A stretch of 64,000 nt of DNA, from NCBI GenBank assembly GCA_024760905.1, contig CM045735.1, positions 27,729,249 to 27,793,248 on the forward strand. The letters run 5' to 3'. A program made the translations under genes and the position numbers. Within the stretch, counting starts at the first letter, position 1; each line of letters begins with the position of its first letter. A model generated the notes under the pieces. That model was not told where the DNA came from. It was given only the letters and a program-made list of their open reading frames with translations, and did no database searches. Of this stretch, positions 31,760 through 42,189 are shown one piece after another. The DNA comes from Plotosus lineatus. Its lineage: Eukaryota; Chordata; Actinopteri; Siluriformes; Plotosidae.

Positions 31760-31974
31760 TTAACACTTGGCTAATTCCATTTCAAAGCAATTCCTCATTG
31801 TTACTTTCCGAATCCCACACCCTAACCAAAACACAACACAGGAACACCCACCCAACAGTTTCATGTGCCTAGCGCACATGTCACAATTACAAGAAGAACA
31901 GGAAGCTTTAGATACACAGAAGTTACAATACACACATAGTTGCATCTCATTTATCCTATCAATTTATTCCTTCA
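31760..31974 (-). repeat. 3' LTR, truncated (U3 start only)
   Basis: This stretch is nearly identical to 38591-38813 and starts on the minus strand with TGAAGGAATAAATTGATAGG. It ends at 31760, inside U3, before the TATA box, R and U5. Only a couple of substitutions and short indels separate the two copies, which suggests a fairly recent provirus. Confidence 0.9.
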
Positions 31975-31975
31975 A

Positions 31976-31987
31976 TCCCCTCTTTTT
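31976..31987 (-). promoter_or_regulatory. Polypurine tract
   Basis: The minus strand has AAAAAGAGGGGA one base before the start of the 3' LTR (TGAAGG). This is where plus-strand DNA synthesis of a retrovirus is primed, and it confirms the orientation. Confidence 0.85.
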
Positions 31988-32197
31988 ATACTATGAAATA
32001 TGTATAAATTCTGTAGCGGCACGCCAGAGCCCTCTCTTTCTTGTGGCATTCCAGAGGTGGTTTTTTCTTCGTGTGGAATGTTGGACACTGTAGGGAAGAA
32101 ACCAGGCCGTGGTTGCACCGAGGCTGGTGCTTGAAGGGCAGGCAGAGCCTCATCGCCCTTCACCCACGTACCTCGGGGCTCCGGTAGCCTTCCCGTC

Positions 32198-32296
32198 CGG
32201 ATGTATCCAAGCATTACACACACACACGACGTATTCTTGGGTCCGTAGTCATCGCCGGATGTATCCACACGATGTATTCTTTTGTCCATAGTCATC
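32198..32296. repeat. Imperfect local duplication near the env 3' end
   Basis: Two neighbouring units (about 32198-32253 and 32254-32296) start with GGATGTATCCA and share ACGATGTATTC or ACGACGTATTC and TAGTCATCG. They correspond to the end of the env cytoplasmic tail and probably arose by slippage. Confidence 0.7.
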
Positions 32297-32607
32297 GACA
32301 GAGGCGGAGGGCAGGCGGGTATATCGGGGTTCGCTGAAGGAACTGGCCAGGACCCAGATTCGATTCATCAAACACCTAAAAATACAGGGTCCAAACACGC
32401 AAACCAACAACAAACATATACATACAGGAACAAGCATGGTTAAATACGGGGTAAACATGCCGAAAAGAGAGTGGAGGAATCCCCAGCCATAGTTTGGACT
32501 TTCGTCGTGTCGCAGTTGGTCCGCTACGTCACGCATTTTTTGTAAAGCCTGAGATATATTGCCCCCAGGTGAGTCATTCGGTGGGATGTAGGTACAGCAG
32601 TATTCGC
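32249..32607 (-). pseudogene. Retroviral env, C-terminal (TM) part
   Basis: This is the transmembrane-subunit end of the envelope remnant. A frame at 32536-32249 holds a charged stretch, a strongly hydrophobic membrane-spanning segment of about 23 residues rich in Leu, Val, Ile and Cys, and a cytoplasmic tail. Just upstream, a Cys-rich segment of CX6CC type follows the heptad region. This arrangement is typical of gamma-type envelopes. It is separated from the upstream part by a frameshift near 32608, so the gene is not intact. Confidence 0.8.
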
Positions 32608-33420
32608 TTATAAGAACGCAGACCCCACCTCCTTTGCGAGCAGTGCGTCAAGTGCCATACGATTCTGGGTGGCCATAAGCCTCAGGGCCGTCAGTTCCTG
32701 TTTGATTCCGTCGACGGCTAGGATGGTGTTGTTTACAAACACAGCGAGCCTATAGTGAACCTTGTTCAGTTGTCGGTGAATATTACCCACACCGAAGTTT
32801 GGGAACAGGATTTCTGCAAATCTCGTGCCCTCACTTACCAATTTGTGCTCTTCGGGCACCTCAAGATCATTAAGGGCCGACGTGGAGCGTTTCCGACGAG
32901 CTAAGGAAGGAAACTGTTTGGAGAAAAGGGTGAGGGATGTTTCAATCCGGACGAGCGCACACCTGCCTCGCTGTAGTTTCGGAATATACAACCACAGTTG
33001 ACCATTGCCACAATCCCAATACCAATCAGGAATCCATAAAGGTCGTTCCTGATTGAACGTTATCCTCCCTGCGCTGTCAATTGCTAAATTAATGGTGTGA
33101 TTACATCTAACCGGATCTAATCCTTGTTCCCAGTTAGATGTTTGATTGCCTTGTAATTCAACGCATTGTTCTGCACCATCTGTGTCCGTTGTACAGTCAT
33201 TCTGTGCCTCCCGATCAGGTTCTGTGCCATTACCTGAGTATCGCCAAAAACATATGGGATACTGCATCCTTAGGTCCCAATGCACGGAAAAGCCTGAATT
33301 TGGGTCGAGGTGGCACCTCAGAAATACTTTCGCTTGATTAAGGTGTAACCCATGTAAACACATGGTTACTAATTTTATTGGAAAAAACCCTAATTTCCAA
33401 CGCTCCCTGAAAGCACTATA
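32608..33420 (-). pseudogene. Retroviral env, SU end and start of TM
   Basis: An open minus-strand frame (nominally to 33552) contains several N-glycosylation sequons and cysteines. A furin-type cleavage motif RRKR lies near 32,885-32,905, followed by a region ending with the LMATQNRMALDALLAKE heptad block that precedes the CX6CC motif in gamma-type TM proteins. The first ~40 codons of the open frame lie in the foreign insert and are not env. The frame ends through a frameshift at 32608. Confidence 0.82.
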
Positions 33421-34478
33421 GTTTCCTAGTCCCCTTGAACGCATCATAGGCACGTGCTGCGTGCGCCTGCATGCGACCAGCAGAGAGTGCAACAGAGAGC
33501 GTGAGGAGCAGGACGCATACAGAGCCCTCGAAAAGCGACACGAGTGAGTCAACGATCAAAAATGTGATTAAGTGAACTTTTAACAAGTTTAACTAAGTTT
33601 GTGTGCTTTTCAGAGCCTTGTATGTGTTTTGTTCTCTCTCAATCGAACCGGGTGGAGAGTGTTTGTTTTCTTGGAAACTCCGGTGAGTCATTACAATATG
33701 AAGCTAGTTTAAGAACCTATGCTAACTTTACACGTGGTGAACCTATGCTAACTTTACACGTGGTGAACCTATGCTAACTTTACACGTGGTGACTTTTAAA
33801 GCTGTGTGCACTATTTTTGTCTTTAAAAAGCTAAGACCAGTCGGAGTACATAACAAAGATTGTGCTGTGCACAAAATGAACCTTACATTTTATTTTTCTA
33901 AATGTTTTGTTGAAAGCACTTTTGCTAATGCACTAAAGTAGTGCAGATAAGCTGTTTTGTATTACATTCCATTCAGTGCCTTTCATGCACTTTTGTCATT
34001 TTATTTAGGAATTATTGTTGTTAAATATTTTATTCATTGTGTCTGTACTGCATGTGCAGACTGTTTTTTTAGTGGATCTGGATTTGATCTTGAAGCTGGT
34101 TTCGGACACGGATGGCGAGCCAAATCCAGTGAGAACTCTTGGTAGATCCAGACGCAGTGTGGCCAACTGTTCTCTGGATGCGAGAGTAGATCTACAGACC
34201 CAACCACTTCAAATCACAGGATCCCAGATAAGAACAAATAAAAACACCTTTATCCCAAACGGATCACAATCCTGGAAAAGACTCCCGAATTCACACAAAT
34301 CGAACCTTAGAGACTTAAGCCTATTTTATTTTATTTTTGTTTTGTAAAGAGTGTTCTACAGCATTGTTTGCACTGTTTCTTGTGATATTGTTAATTGTAA
34401 TAAATCTGCCGGCTGTTCAACTTTAAATCTCCACAATTCATTTTACTCCTCTAGAACCTAGTATAAAATCTAGCACAG
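33421..34478. mobile_element. About 1-kb foreign insert in env, unclassified
   Basis: Between the two env pieces lies about 1 kb that does not resemble env. On the plus strand it has splice-donor-like GGTGAGTCAT, a 26-bp unit repeated three times, and near its right end AATAAATCTGCCGGCTGTTC, a plausible polyadenylation region. It may be a solo LTR or another retroelement in the opposite sense. I could not find its exact ends or a target duplication. Confidence 0.5.
33713..33790. repeat. 26-bp unit repeated three times
   Basis: Three perfect tandem copies (33713-33738, 33739-33764, 33765-33790) start with GAACCTATGCTAACTTTACA and end with CGTGGT. They look like promoter or enhancer repeats of an LTR but could be a simple minisatellite. 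Confidence 0.95.
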
Positions 34479-34757
34479 CTATATCAAGCTGGTGTTACAA
34501 AATGTTCCCCACTCACCCCGTACCCATGTCATGTTTATAGTGGTGTAATTGTCCCGTGCTGGGGTATATACATACGGGGTTCCTCCATCATGGGGAAAGA
34601 GAGAGCAAACACTACATTCTTCCTGGGTCACATCTCGTTTTACCGTGAAATTTAAATACTGCCAGAACATGTTATTTTCTGGATGACGGTAATGTGTGCA
34701 CCAACCCGGGACCACGCATAGTAGCCCGATTAAGAGCAGGGCATAAGAGGTATACAT
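34479..34757 (-). pseudogene. Retroviral env, signal peptide and N-terminus
   Basis: A 92-codon minus-strand frame begins with Met and a hydrophobic signal peptide (SYALLLIGLLCVVPGW, about residues 3-18). A secreted domain follows with N-glycosylation sequons (NFT, NYT, NMT, NTS) and paired cysteines. It stops where the foreign insert begins. It lies shortly downstream of integrase, as an env gene should. Confidence 0.82.
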
Positions 34758-34993
34758 AAGTTGGATTTTAAATGGGCGTTATCCGACCCGTGTGCGAGAG
34801 GATGTGGTGGTGATACTTAGGTATCTGGATCATGTCTAGACGAGTAAGTCATTCACCCCAGAAGGGCTGGTATCTCGAGACCTGAAAGAGAGGTAATGAG
34901 GACAAAAATTTCACAAATACAAAGTGCACTTAATACATCATTGTGGACTTTTCTTCAGTCTGGTAGCATGGATCCACTGTGGAAAGAGGTCAG

Positions 34994-35730
34994 TTAGTAC
35001 GGCGGTATGAGTAACAGCGAGTATCTCCGTGGGCTCACTGTAAGAGTGTCTCCCAAAGAGGAATTTAGTTTTGCAAATTTCTTGACCAGCACCTTGTCTC
35101 CTACCTTGAAGGCATGAGTGCTTGCATCGGCCGGGACCGAAGTATTCTGATTAGTGCGTTCCCAATAGTCATTTAGGACCTTAACAAGGCCCACGGCATA
35201 CTCGCTCATGTGTATATCTAAATCTTCCGTCCCCAAAGCCTGCTTTCCCTTCCTCCAAGGAGCGGGAAAGGGTCTCCCCATTACCACTTCGTAAGGAGAT
35301 AGATTCCCTAAGGCCACCTGCGAGGTCATTTGCAGATCCGCCAAAACCACGGGTAGTACTGAAACCCAATTCCTTGATCCAGTGGCATGCATTGCCTTCC
35401 GTAATTTCCCTTTAATTGTTCTGTTTGTTCGTTCCACGATTCCGGAGGACTGAGGGTGATATGGGACATGGAAACGCCAATTGATCTTTAGCTCTTGGGC
35501 CAACAGTTGAGTGACTTTTGAGGTGAATGGTGTGCCTTTGCCTGAATCAATTCCCAACGGGAGGCCATATCTGGGAATAATTTCCTGTGATAACTTTTGA
35601 ACCACTACTCGGGCGTTTTCGTTCCCACATGGGAAAGCTTCGACCCACCGGGAAAATTTATCCACGATAACCAATAGATATTTAAAGGGGCCCTGCCGGG
35701 GCATGTGAGTAAAATCTATCTGCCACTCCT
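34994..35730 (-). pseudogene. Retroviral integrase
   Basis: A 236-codon open frame plus a short upstream extension covers the integrase core: QIDFTH (first Asp), VDKFSRWVEAFPC, IDSGKGTPFTS (second Asp), and PYHPQSSGIVERTNRTIKGK with the catalytic Glu. A C-terminal DNA-binding part follows (KVGDKVLVKKFAKL). The DDE triad is present. The N-terminal zinc-binding HHCC region is missing together with RNase H, because sequence beyond about 35750 jumps to the end of RT. Confidence 0.88.
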
Positions 35731-35946
35731 GGAAGGGACACCTGGAAGGGACTCCTGGCAGCGACAGCGCAAAGGCAAGCAGGTAAACCCTGAGCTACAG
35801 TATCTAAAGTTTTGGCAGAAGCCGTGCCGGCCTGGTGTGCGACATAGAGGTGAAAGGGTTTGGTCCGGTTAGTCCGGGAGCCCGAGAGCCGGCGCGGAGC
35901 ATAGGGCCGACTTCAGGGCTTTGAACGCGTCCAGCATGTCCTCAGT

Positions 35947-37293
35947 TCAGACCAAGGGTTGGTGGAGAGGGTCAGTGTGAGCCACGGCAGAGCGTAAACG
36001 TTTGTCATAAAAGGAGCCATCCGGGATCCATTGGCGGCAGTAATTAATGAGGCCCAGGAAAGCAAGGAGCGCCTGTTTCGTGGCAGGCTTCTGAGTGTCC
36101 ACTATGATCTTGACGCGATCCTGAGTAAGGCGTTTTGTCCCGTGAGAGAGTTCGTAGCCCAGGTATATGACAGTCAGTAGACAAAACTGTAGCTTGAGCT
36201 TTGAAACCTTGAAACCCTTCTTTTCCAGTAAGAGGAGCAGTTGAACGGTTGCATCAAGACACAGTTCATAAGTTAGGCCGGACACCAGGAGGTCATCGGC
36301 ATAGGAGTGGACACAGGAACCCACGGGAACGTCGAGAGACCCGAGTGCATACCTAACCACAGCCGAGAAAACAGCAGGAGAGTCTATGAACCCTTGAGGT
36401 AATCTAGTCCACGTGTACTGTCGCTGCCGGTATGTGAAAGCAAAGAGGGGCTGTGTGTTGGGCTCAACAGGAATACTAAAAAACGCCGAGCACAGGTCAG
36501 TCATGGAGAAATGGGTATGGTCGCAAGGAATGGAAGCCATAATAGAGGGCACGTCCGGGACGACCGGCGAGACTGGGATGATGAGCTCATTAATTTTTCT
36601 GAGGTCCTGGGTTAGGCGCCAAGAACCGTCCGGCTTGGGAACTGGGTTCACAGGAGTGTTATAAGGGCTTGTGCACGGCACGATGATACCCTGTTCCAGA
36701 AGAGCGGCCAAAATGGTGTCGATACCCAACATTTTTTGAGGCGATAAGGGGTATTGTCGGATGTACACGGGCAAAATGTGCTTAACGGTAGCTTCATACG
36801 GAACGCAGTCCACACAACCCACGTCATTCTTATGTTCTGCCCAAAGATTGGTGGGCAGCGTGTCGAGTACAGGGGGCGAGGTGGAACTCGCCACGCACGC
36901 CGAATTAACGTTAAAAGGCAAGGGCTGTGCTTGCAATGACAACAGAGAAACAGAGGAGGTGTCGCACATTTGAATGGTCATGCTCGAGCCCTGGAAAGAG
37001 ATTTGAACCCCCAGAATGCTCATGAGATCGCGGCCCAGCAAATTAAAAGGGCATTCGGACATATGTACAAAGGAGTAGGATATTTGCAATGTATCAAGCG
37101 TAGGGTCATCAGGAAAACATAAAAGAAGGGGCGGCGTATATTGGGAGGAGAAGGGGACCCCATCTATTCCCACAGAGCTGGTGGACCTGGAGGAGACAGC
37201 ACCCTGGTAGTCCCTGCCTAGGGAGGATAGGGTCGCACCGCTATCGATAACAAAAAGATATTCTACCCCAGTTAGTGACGTGGGAGAGATCAC
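35947..37293 (-). pseudogene. Retroviral protease and reverse transcriptase
   Basis: An open frame of 448 codons. The first part holds an aspartic protease site (FVIDSGATLSSL) and the conserved LLGRDLMSILG flap-downstream block. The RT follows with QYPLSPQKMLGI, SPYNTPVNPVPKPDGSWRL, DLRKINE, FSMTDLCSAFFSIPV, TWTRLPQGFIDSPAVFS, the catalytic SYADDLLVSG (YADD) and FLGLINYCRQWIPD. This order and the LPQGF motif are typical of class I retroviruses. The frame ends shortly before the RNase H domain, which is largely deleted between about 35750 and 35900. Confidence 0.9.
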
Positions 37294-37660
37294 AAGCTCC
37301 TTCCCATCGGGAGACTAGATAAACCGTAAATTGCGCGCGCAAGGTTTTTAACGCGTCGGGATTATTCCTCCAATAGAGCGAGGAATGATAACGAGTCTGA
37401 CGACGCCCCTCTTCCTCCCCGTCCTCTTCTATTTTTCGAGCAGGGTTGGGAACAGGACGGGGACCTCCGCTGGTGTAGGATCAGCGGGGAGCAGCGGGGC
37501 CGTGTCCCCCGACCCTACGGGATATGGTGGGGGAGCCGACGGGGGAGTCACGGGGGACACTGTTTGTACACAGCAGGCTGGACTTTTGGTTTTTTTTTTT
37601 TTTTTTCTTTTCCTTGCTCACTAATTTAGATTTGGGGACACTCTGAGTCACCCTCTTTGG

Positions 37661-37963
37661 TTAGAAGAGTTTCTTAAGTTGTAACCAGTATGAGCGCATT
37701 TCATACCATTTTACATAAGCCTCCTTCATGTATTCATAATCCCAGGAAGGGTTGCCCAATCCATCATAAATCATGCGATGCGCGGATGTCAGGAATCCTG
37801 CATCAAAAGTCCCCGTTCGAGGGAAGTTTGGCACTTGGTCTCGTCCCTCCGTCCATCCGGATAGATTACTAAGCCATGGTTCAGTATAATAAGCAAGACC
37901 ACATTTATTCATCCATTCCATGGGGGTTTACCCGGGAATAGGCTTTGGGTAGGAATTCCCCAT
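37661..37963 (-). pseudogene. Retroviral gag remnant (matrix start)
   Basis: The minus strand begins ATG GGG AAT TCC, giving MGNS, a myristoylation-type start as in retroviral matrix proteins. A TAA follows at codon 12, then the same frame stays open for a further ~86 codons (WLSNLSGWTEGRDQVPNF, YEYMKEAYVKWYEMR). Downstream, 37300-37620 encodes only a proline-rich stretch in broken frames. Capsid and nucleocapsid regions are missing. Confidence 0.72.
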
Positions 37964-38245
37964 TGTTTACCCTCTAACAACAAAACAACAGAAAAAATAC
38001 GTTGGCATACAGGAATACAGGGGCACCTTCTTTTTTTTTGTTTGTTTTTAGTTTTTTGTTTTTGTATAGCGCTCTTCCCAGTTATAGCAACTGAGGATAA
38101 CTGTCCCAGTTATAGCAACTGAGGATAACCATCCCTTCTAGAGAAGGGGATAAACCGTCCCTTATAAAAAGGGGATAACAGACGCTCAAATACTGCTAAC
38201 CAGGTAGTCAAACAAATACAAATCTTGTCTTACCTGATCAGGAGT

Positions 38246-38263
38246 ATCACGTCGGGGTCACCA
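38246..38263 (-). promoter_or_regulatory. Primer-binding site, tRNA-Trp type
   Basis: The minus strand reads TGGTGACCCCGACGTGAT, complementary to the 3' end of tRNA-Trp (ATCACGTCGGGGTCACCA). It lies three bases after the LTR end (CTTACA, then ATT), so it fixes the LTR boundary and the priming tRNA. Confidence 0.92.
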
Positions 38264-38266
38264 AAT

Positions 38267-38813
38267 TGTAAGAACTCTCTCCGTGGAAGCTCTTAGATAA
38301 ACCTGCACGACCTGGATTCCTGCATCTCAACGTCTAGGAGTACTCCGGGAGCAACAGACAAACCACACGAGTGAAATCAGTCTGGTTTATTCATCAGAAG
38401 CTCATCGAACACATGCAGTGTCCGCTTATTTATACAGAGGGATGTGCGTGCAAAGCAGTAATTGTGTGTTCACAAAGGATTAACATATATGTTTGTGCAC
38501 TGCGGCACTTAACACTTGGGGATGTGCATGCAAAGTAGTAATTGCGTGTTCACAAAGCATTTCCATATATATGTTTGTGCCCTGCGGCGCTTAACACTTG
38601 GCTAATTCCATTTCAAAGCAATTCCTCATTGTTACATTGTTACTTTCCGAATCCCACACCCTAACCTAAACAAGACACAGGAACACCCACCCAACAGTTT
38701 CATGTGCCTAGCGCACATGTCACAATTACAAGAAGAACAGGAAGCTTTAGATACACAGAAGTTACAATACACACATAGTTGCATCTCATTTATCCTATCA
38801 ATTTATTCCTTCA
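38267..38813 (-). repeat. 5' LTR, complete, with promoter elements
   Basis: On the minus strand this 547-bp LTR begins TGAAGG and ends CTTACA. U3 has an 80-bp tandem repeat (38440-38519 and 38520-38601). A TATA box TATAAATA lies at 38434-38427 and a polyadenylation signal AATAAA at 38391-38386, about 40 nt downstream, so R is short and carries the signal. U5 follows to the primer-binding site. The 5' host junction cannot be confirmed because the other LTR is truncated. Confidence 0.9.
38440..38601. repeat. 80-bp tandem repeat in U3
   Basis: Two units start GGATGTGCGTGCAAAG and GGATGTGCATGCAAAG and end CGG(C/A)CACTTAACACTTGG. They differ at several positions. Their place upstream of the TATA box recalls the duplicated enhancers of gamma-type retroviruses. 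Confidence 0.88.
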
Positions 38814-39524
38814 CACATGTAAGCCACAAAGTTGGTGTGAGGCACTATACATTTTCACAGTGATTTCGCTCTTGATATATCTAAACTTTGCCATGGGAAA
38901 GTACGAGTGCGATGTACACTTTGTACATGAGGCCGCAGATCTTTAGCTAGGGCTTTTTTTTCCATGTCTTGCCTCCAACACAAGTCAATTTTGTACAATA
39001 TCTTGTTGTAAAACATGTGCACTTTCACACCAAACATTGCAAGACTTACCGGCAAATTCTGTCAATGAAATTTTGTGTCCTTGGAGACCTCTTTTTGGCA
39101 GAATGATGACATGGTGTTTAGCAACTTTGGCTCACAGGAAGGAGGTCCTAGTTGAGTCCCAGGCTCATGTGCTTGTGTGGGTTCCTCTGAGTAGTAAATT
39201 GCCCTTAGCTGTAAGTGTGAATGATTGCTTGAAAAAACCCTTACATTGATTACATTGAAAACACCCTTTGGTGTGATGGCACAGTGATAGTGTCCTTTGT
39301 TCTTAAACACTAAAGGTGACAATTTCAGTTTATCAAATGCTTTCCCACACAGGACGTGTTATTATATGTTGTTCTTAACTAGTGATTTTTTCCCATTTTT
39401 AACTGTGAAATGAAGAGTAGTTTTGGCAGTATTATTACTACATACTTCATTATTTTCCTGGAATAAATCAATTTAATTTAGTTGAAGTGATTGTTTGTGT
39501 AAATAAATTTCTCTCGTGCAGCAT
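38814..39524. other. Unassigned DNA with a SINE-like scrap
   Basis: Around 39100-39260 the plus strand shows GATGACATGGTGTTTAGCAA and TGGGTTCCTCTGAGTAGTAA, a very diverged relative of the fish-type SINE. Otherwise no gene is visible. Confidence 0.4.
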
Positions 39525-39705
39525 TGTGGCACAGTGATTAGCATGTCCACAAAAAGGTCCTGGGTTTGAGTCTCGGCCTTGGGTGTTTCTATGTGTAGTT
39601 TGTATGTTCTCTCCATGCTTGCATGGGTTTCCTCCCACAATCCGAAAATATGCAGATAAGACTAATTGCCACTATTTGCGGATGTGAATGATTGTGTTTG
39701 TCTTT
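39525..39705 (+). mobile_element. Fish-type tRNA-derived SINE, diverged
   Basis: The plus strand has GCATTGTGGCACAGTGATTA, B-box-like GGGTTTGAGTCTCGG, GTGTAGTTTGTATGTTCTCT and GCATGGGTTTCCTCCCACAA. This is the same family as 13010-13232 but more diverged. Confidence 0.72.
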
Positions 39706-40495
39706 TCCCTGAAATATTCTGTCATAAGTATGCAGGATTTGATTCCAACTGAGTAGAAGCCACACCTCCCAGCCATTTAAAAATAAAGGAAATTTTATTT
39801 TGAAAAAGTAGAAGGTATAGCTTCTGCATGGTTATAATTAAAACCTGTGCCTACATCGGCCTACATGGATTGGATTCTACATCTCTGCTGTAGAGTTTAA
39901 AAGTTCCAGAAAAGCCTCAATTGCAATGAAAGCAAAAAAGGTGTTCTTATACTTCACTATTGTTGTTATTGTACATGTTAGAGAGAAATAAAATGAGTAA
40001 CATGGCAATAGGTGAAGACTTGTTGCTGATGAACATTTTCTTTTTTATTTACTATGATCATATGTACCTGAGCCATTTTTATATCATAATTAATTCTACA
40101 AAAACGAACTCAGAATACATTCTGTAGGACAAAATCGAAGTAAGGCTCAGGTGTGTTTCCATCTGTCTCTCCCTCTCCCTCCCTCTCTCTGACTTCATGA
40201 GCCTGAAAATATTGTTTATTAAGTTTGGATGATGAAATGTTTTCCCTAGAGCATAGGATGATTCAGGTCTGCATTAGCTTGGCAGGATGATTGCCAGCCT
40301 CTCTCTGCACACACTACCTCAGCTGTATTTACACAAAGGCAGGCTATAATGGGCAGTAATACAAAAAGATCTACAACAGAATTGCACCTACATTGGGATT
40401 ATATCATTCATTTCTATCCAGATAAAATGTCAGGAACTAAATGAACACATCTGACTATTTTATCTTTTTTTTTTTTTTTTTTTTTATTGTTTTGC
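39706..40495. other. Unassigned AT-rich DNA
   Basis: No long frame or repeat end is visible. A T-run of over 20 bases lies at about 40467-40487. Confidence 0.4.
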
Positions 40496-40742
40496 TCCCC
40501 CAGTGCAGCTAACTGAGTTATCAAAGGCCACCTATGTCTTCTACTGTCTATGGTGAGAGACATGTAAAAAAAAAACATTACTGACTTTTTGTAAATAGTA
40601 GACTGCATAAACATGTTTCTGCCCTACAATGGTCTGGTGAACTATCCAGGGTGTACTCTACCCGCGCCCTGTCGACTGATATGAGCACCAGCCTCCTCGT
40701 GAGTCTAATTAAAATGAAATGGTTCAGAAAATGAATGAATTA
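40496..40742 (+). mobile_element. SINE, type B tail, 5' truncated
   Basis: It starts CCCCCAGTGCAGCTAACTGA within the shared body and runs through GTCTATGGTGAGAGACATG to the type B tail (GGTCTGGTGAACTATCCAGG ... GAAATGGTTCAGAAAATGAA), ending in GAATGAAT. The truncation lies at nearly the same body position as in 5906-6161. Confidence 0.82.
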
Positions 40743-42189
40743 TTTTTTTTTGCTATCCTGTTTCAATCCCGTAATGAAATGCAGTTAACCTATCCAAACT
40801 GAGCATGCACATGCACACGTATGCAGCTAGCACACACACTCAGAGCAGTGAGCTGCCACACACATTGGGGGTGCACATATTTGTATTATTATTAATTATT
40901 AATTAATATTATTATTTTTATTTTATTATTGCAGATTTTACAATTGATGTTGTTGCAAAGCAGCTTTACATAGTATAAACAAACAGTAAAGAATTTAAAA
41001 TTTCTTCTACAAATCCTACACATGCCAAAAAAAGGAAACATACAAAATGGTGGCAAGAAAAAAACTACCTTGGTTGACACAAGGAAGAACCCATGAGAGG
41101 AACCAGACTCAAAAGGGGAACCCATCATCATTTAGGTGAAACCAGAGACTTCATGATAGTCTATTTGGTTATCTTATAACTGCAATGTTAAATGTAGTTC
41201 TAAAGCATTTTAGTAAAAGAGTTTATACCACTAGCAGTAAAAAGACATCTTCAGAGGTTTTGAGTCTATATTAGGTTTATATGACCCATAAGGAGCAAAA
41301 AAATTTTTAATGAGAACTCCAACCAGTAGTAGCACATCTGGATGTATTACAGGATTCAGAAAGCAAAAGGATCAGGATCATGCTTATCTTTAGAAGTAGC
41401 ATATATACCTCAACAAAAACTGGGAAAAAGAGAGAAGTTGTAAGGAATCATATCAGTGTAATGGTTAAGGAAAAGAGAATTTATGCTGAGTGCAAGCAGG
41501 GACTGCAAAGAGAAAACCAGAAGGAAGACAGACATAATGGCACCTTGTAACATGAGGCAATCAGCCACTCCACTGTTGATGGACCTTTGTAACCATGTGT
41601 GAGTGAGGGAGTGACAAGCATCCAAACAGAGTTTACCAGAACTCTCGATATCTAAGAACCCCTGGAAGAAAAAAAAATGATAATTTGTCTTTTGTATCTG
41701 CTCTCTGGAATTCATATATATGCATTATGATTATTTTTGTTTTATTAAGGGTTGTGTTTCTAAAAGACTGCCTGCTCCACCAAATGGTTTCTTGTTATCC
41801 AAGTAATCACTGATATGGCATTGTGCAAGCCTCTCTAGCTGATTAAAATTTACCATATGTCACAAAAAAGTCAACATGGCAGCAATTTTCCAAGCTTGCT
41901 TCCAAACACACCCTGTTACATGTTTTTTTTTCTCGCTCAAATACCATAGTGCAAATTGTGACACAAACATGAAATTTGGCAGGTCTTTGTAGGTCAATTT
42001 TTCATAAAAAAAAAAAAAAAGTGTTAACAGTGAGGAAATTCAACATGGCAGCCATTTTTGAAGATGCCTGCCAGTGCTCCATAAAAAAAAAAAATAAAAA
42101 AAAATTTGTCCAGTATTATTACATTCCTTCCCTTAGCAAGAAGGGCAACTACATGTTGCTACCAAGTCAGATCTGGTGGGTATCCTGCA
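40743..42189. other. Unassigned AT-rich DNA
   Basis: It contains homopolymer runs, a TTA/ATT-rich palindromic patch at about 40880-40930 and no recognisable gene. An imperfect internal repeat around GTCAACATGGCAGC (41870 and 42035) suggests a small duplication. Confidence 0.4.

Larger units (their letters stand above)
31760..38813 (-). mobile_element. Endogenous retrovirus, gamma-like, defective
   Basis: On the minus strand the order is 5' LTR (38813-38267), primer-binding site, gag remnant, protease-RT, integrase, env pieces, polypurine tract and a truncated 3' LTR. The RT, IN and env motifs are of the class I (gamma/epsilon-like) kind. Every gene is damaged: gag mostly missing, RNase H region deleted, env split by about 1 kb of foreign sequence and frameshifted. 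The 3' LTR keeps only its first 215 bp. It cannot be autonomous. Confidence 0.9.

Noticed and set aside
31900..38820. CRISPR array or other spaced repeats
   Set aside because: The only spaced direct repeats are LTR copies and local tandem duplications; no regular repeat-spacer pattern exists in the window.
40880..40935. ATT/TAA palindromic patch as a replication origin or matrix attachment site
   Set aside because: It is simple AT-rich sequence; nothing specific supports a function.
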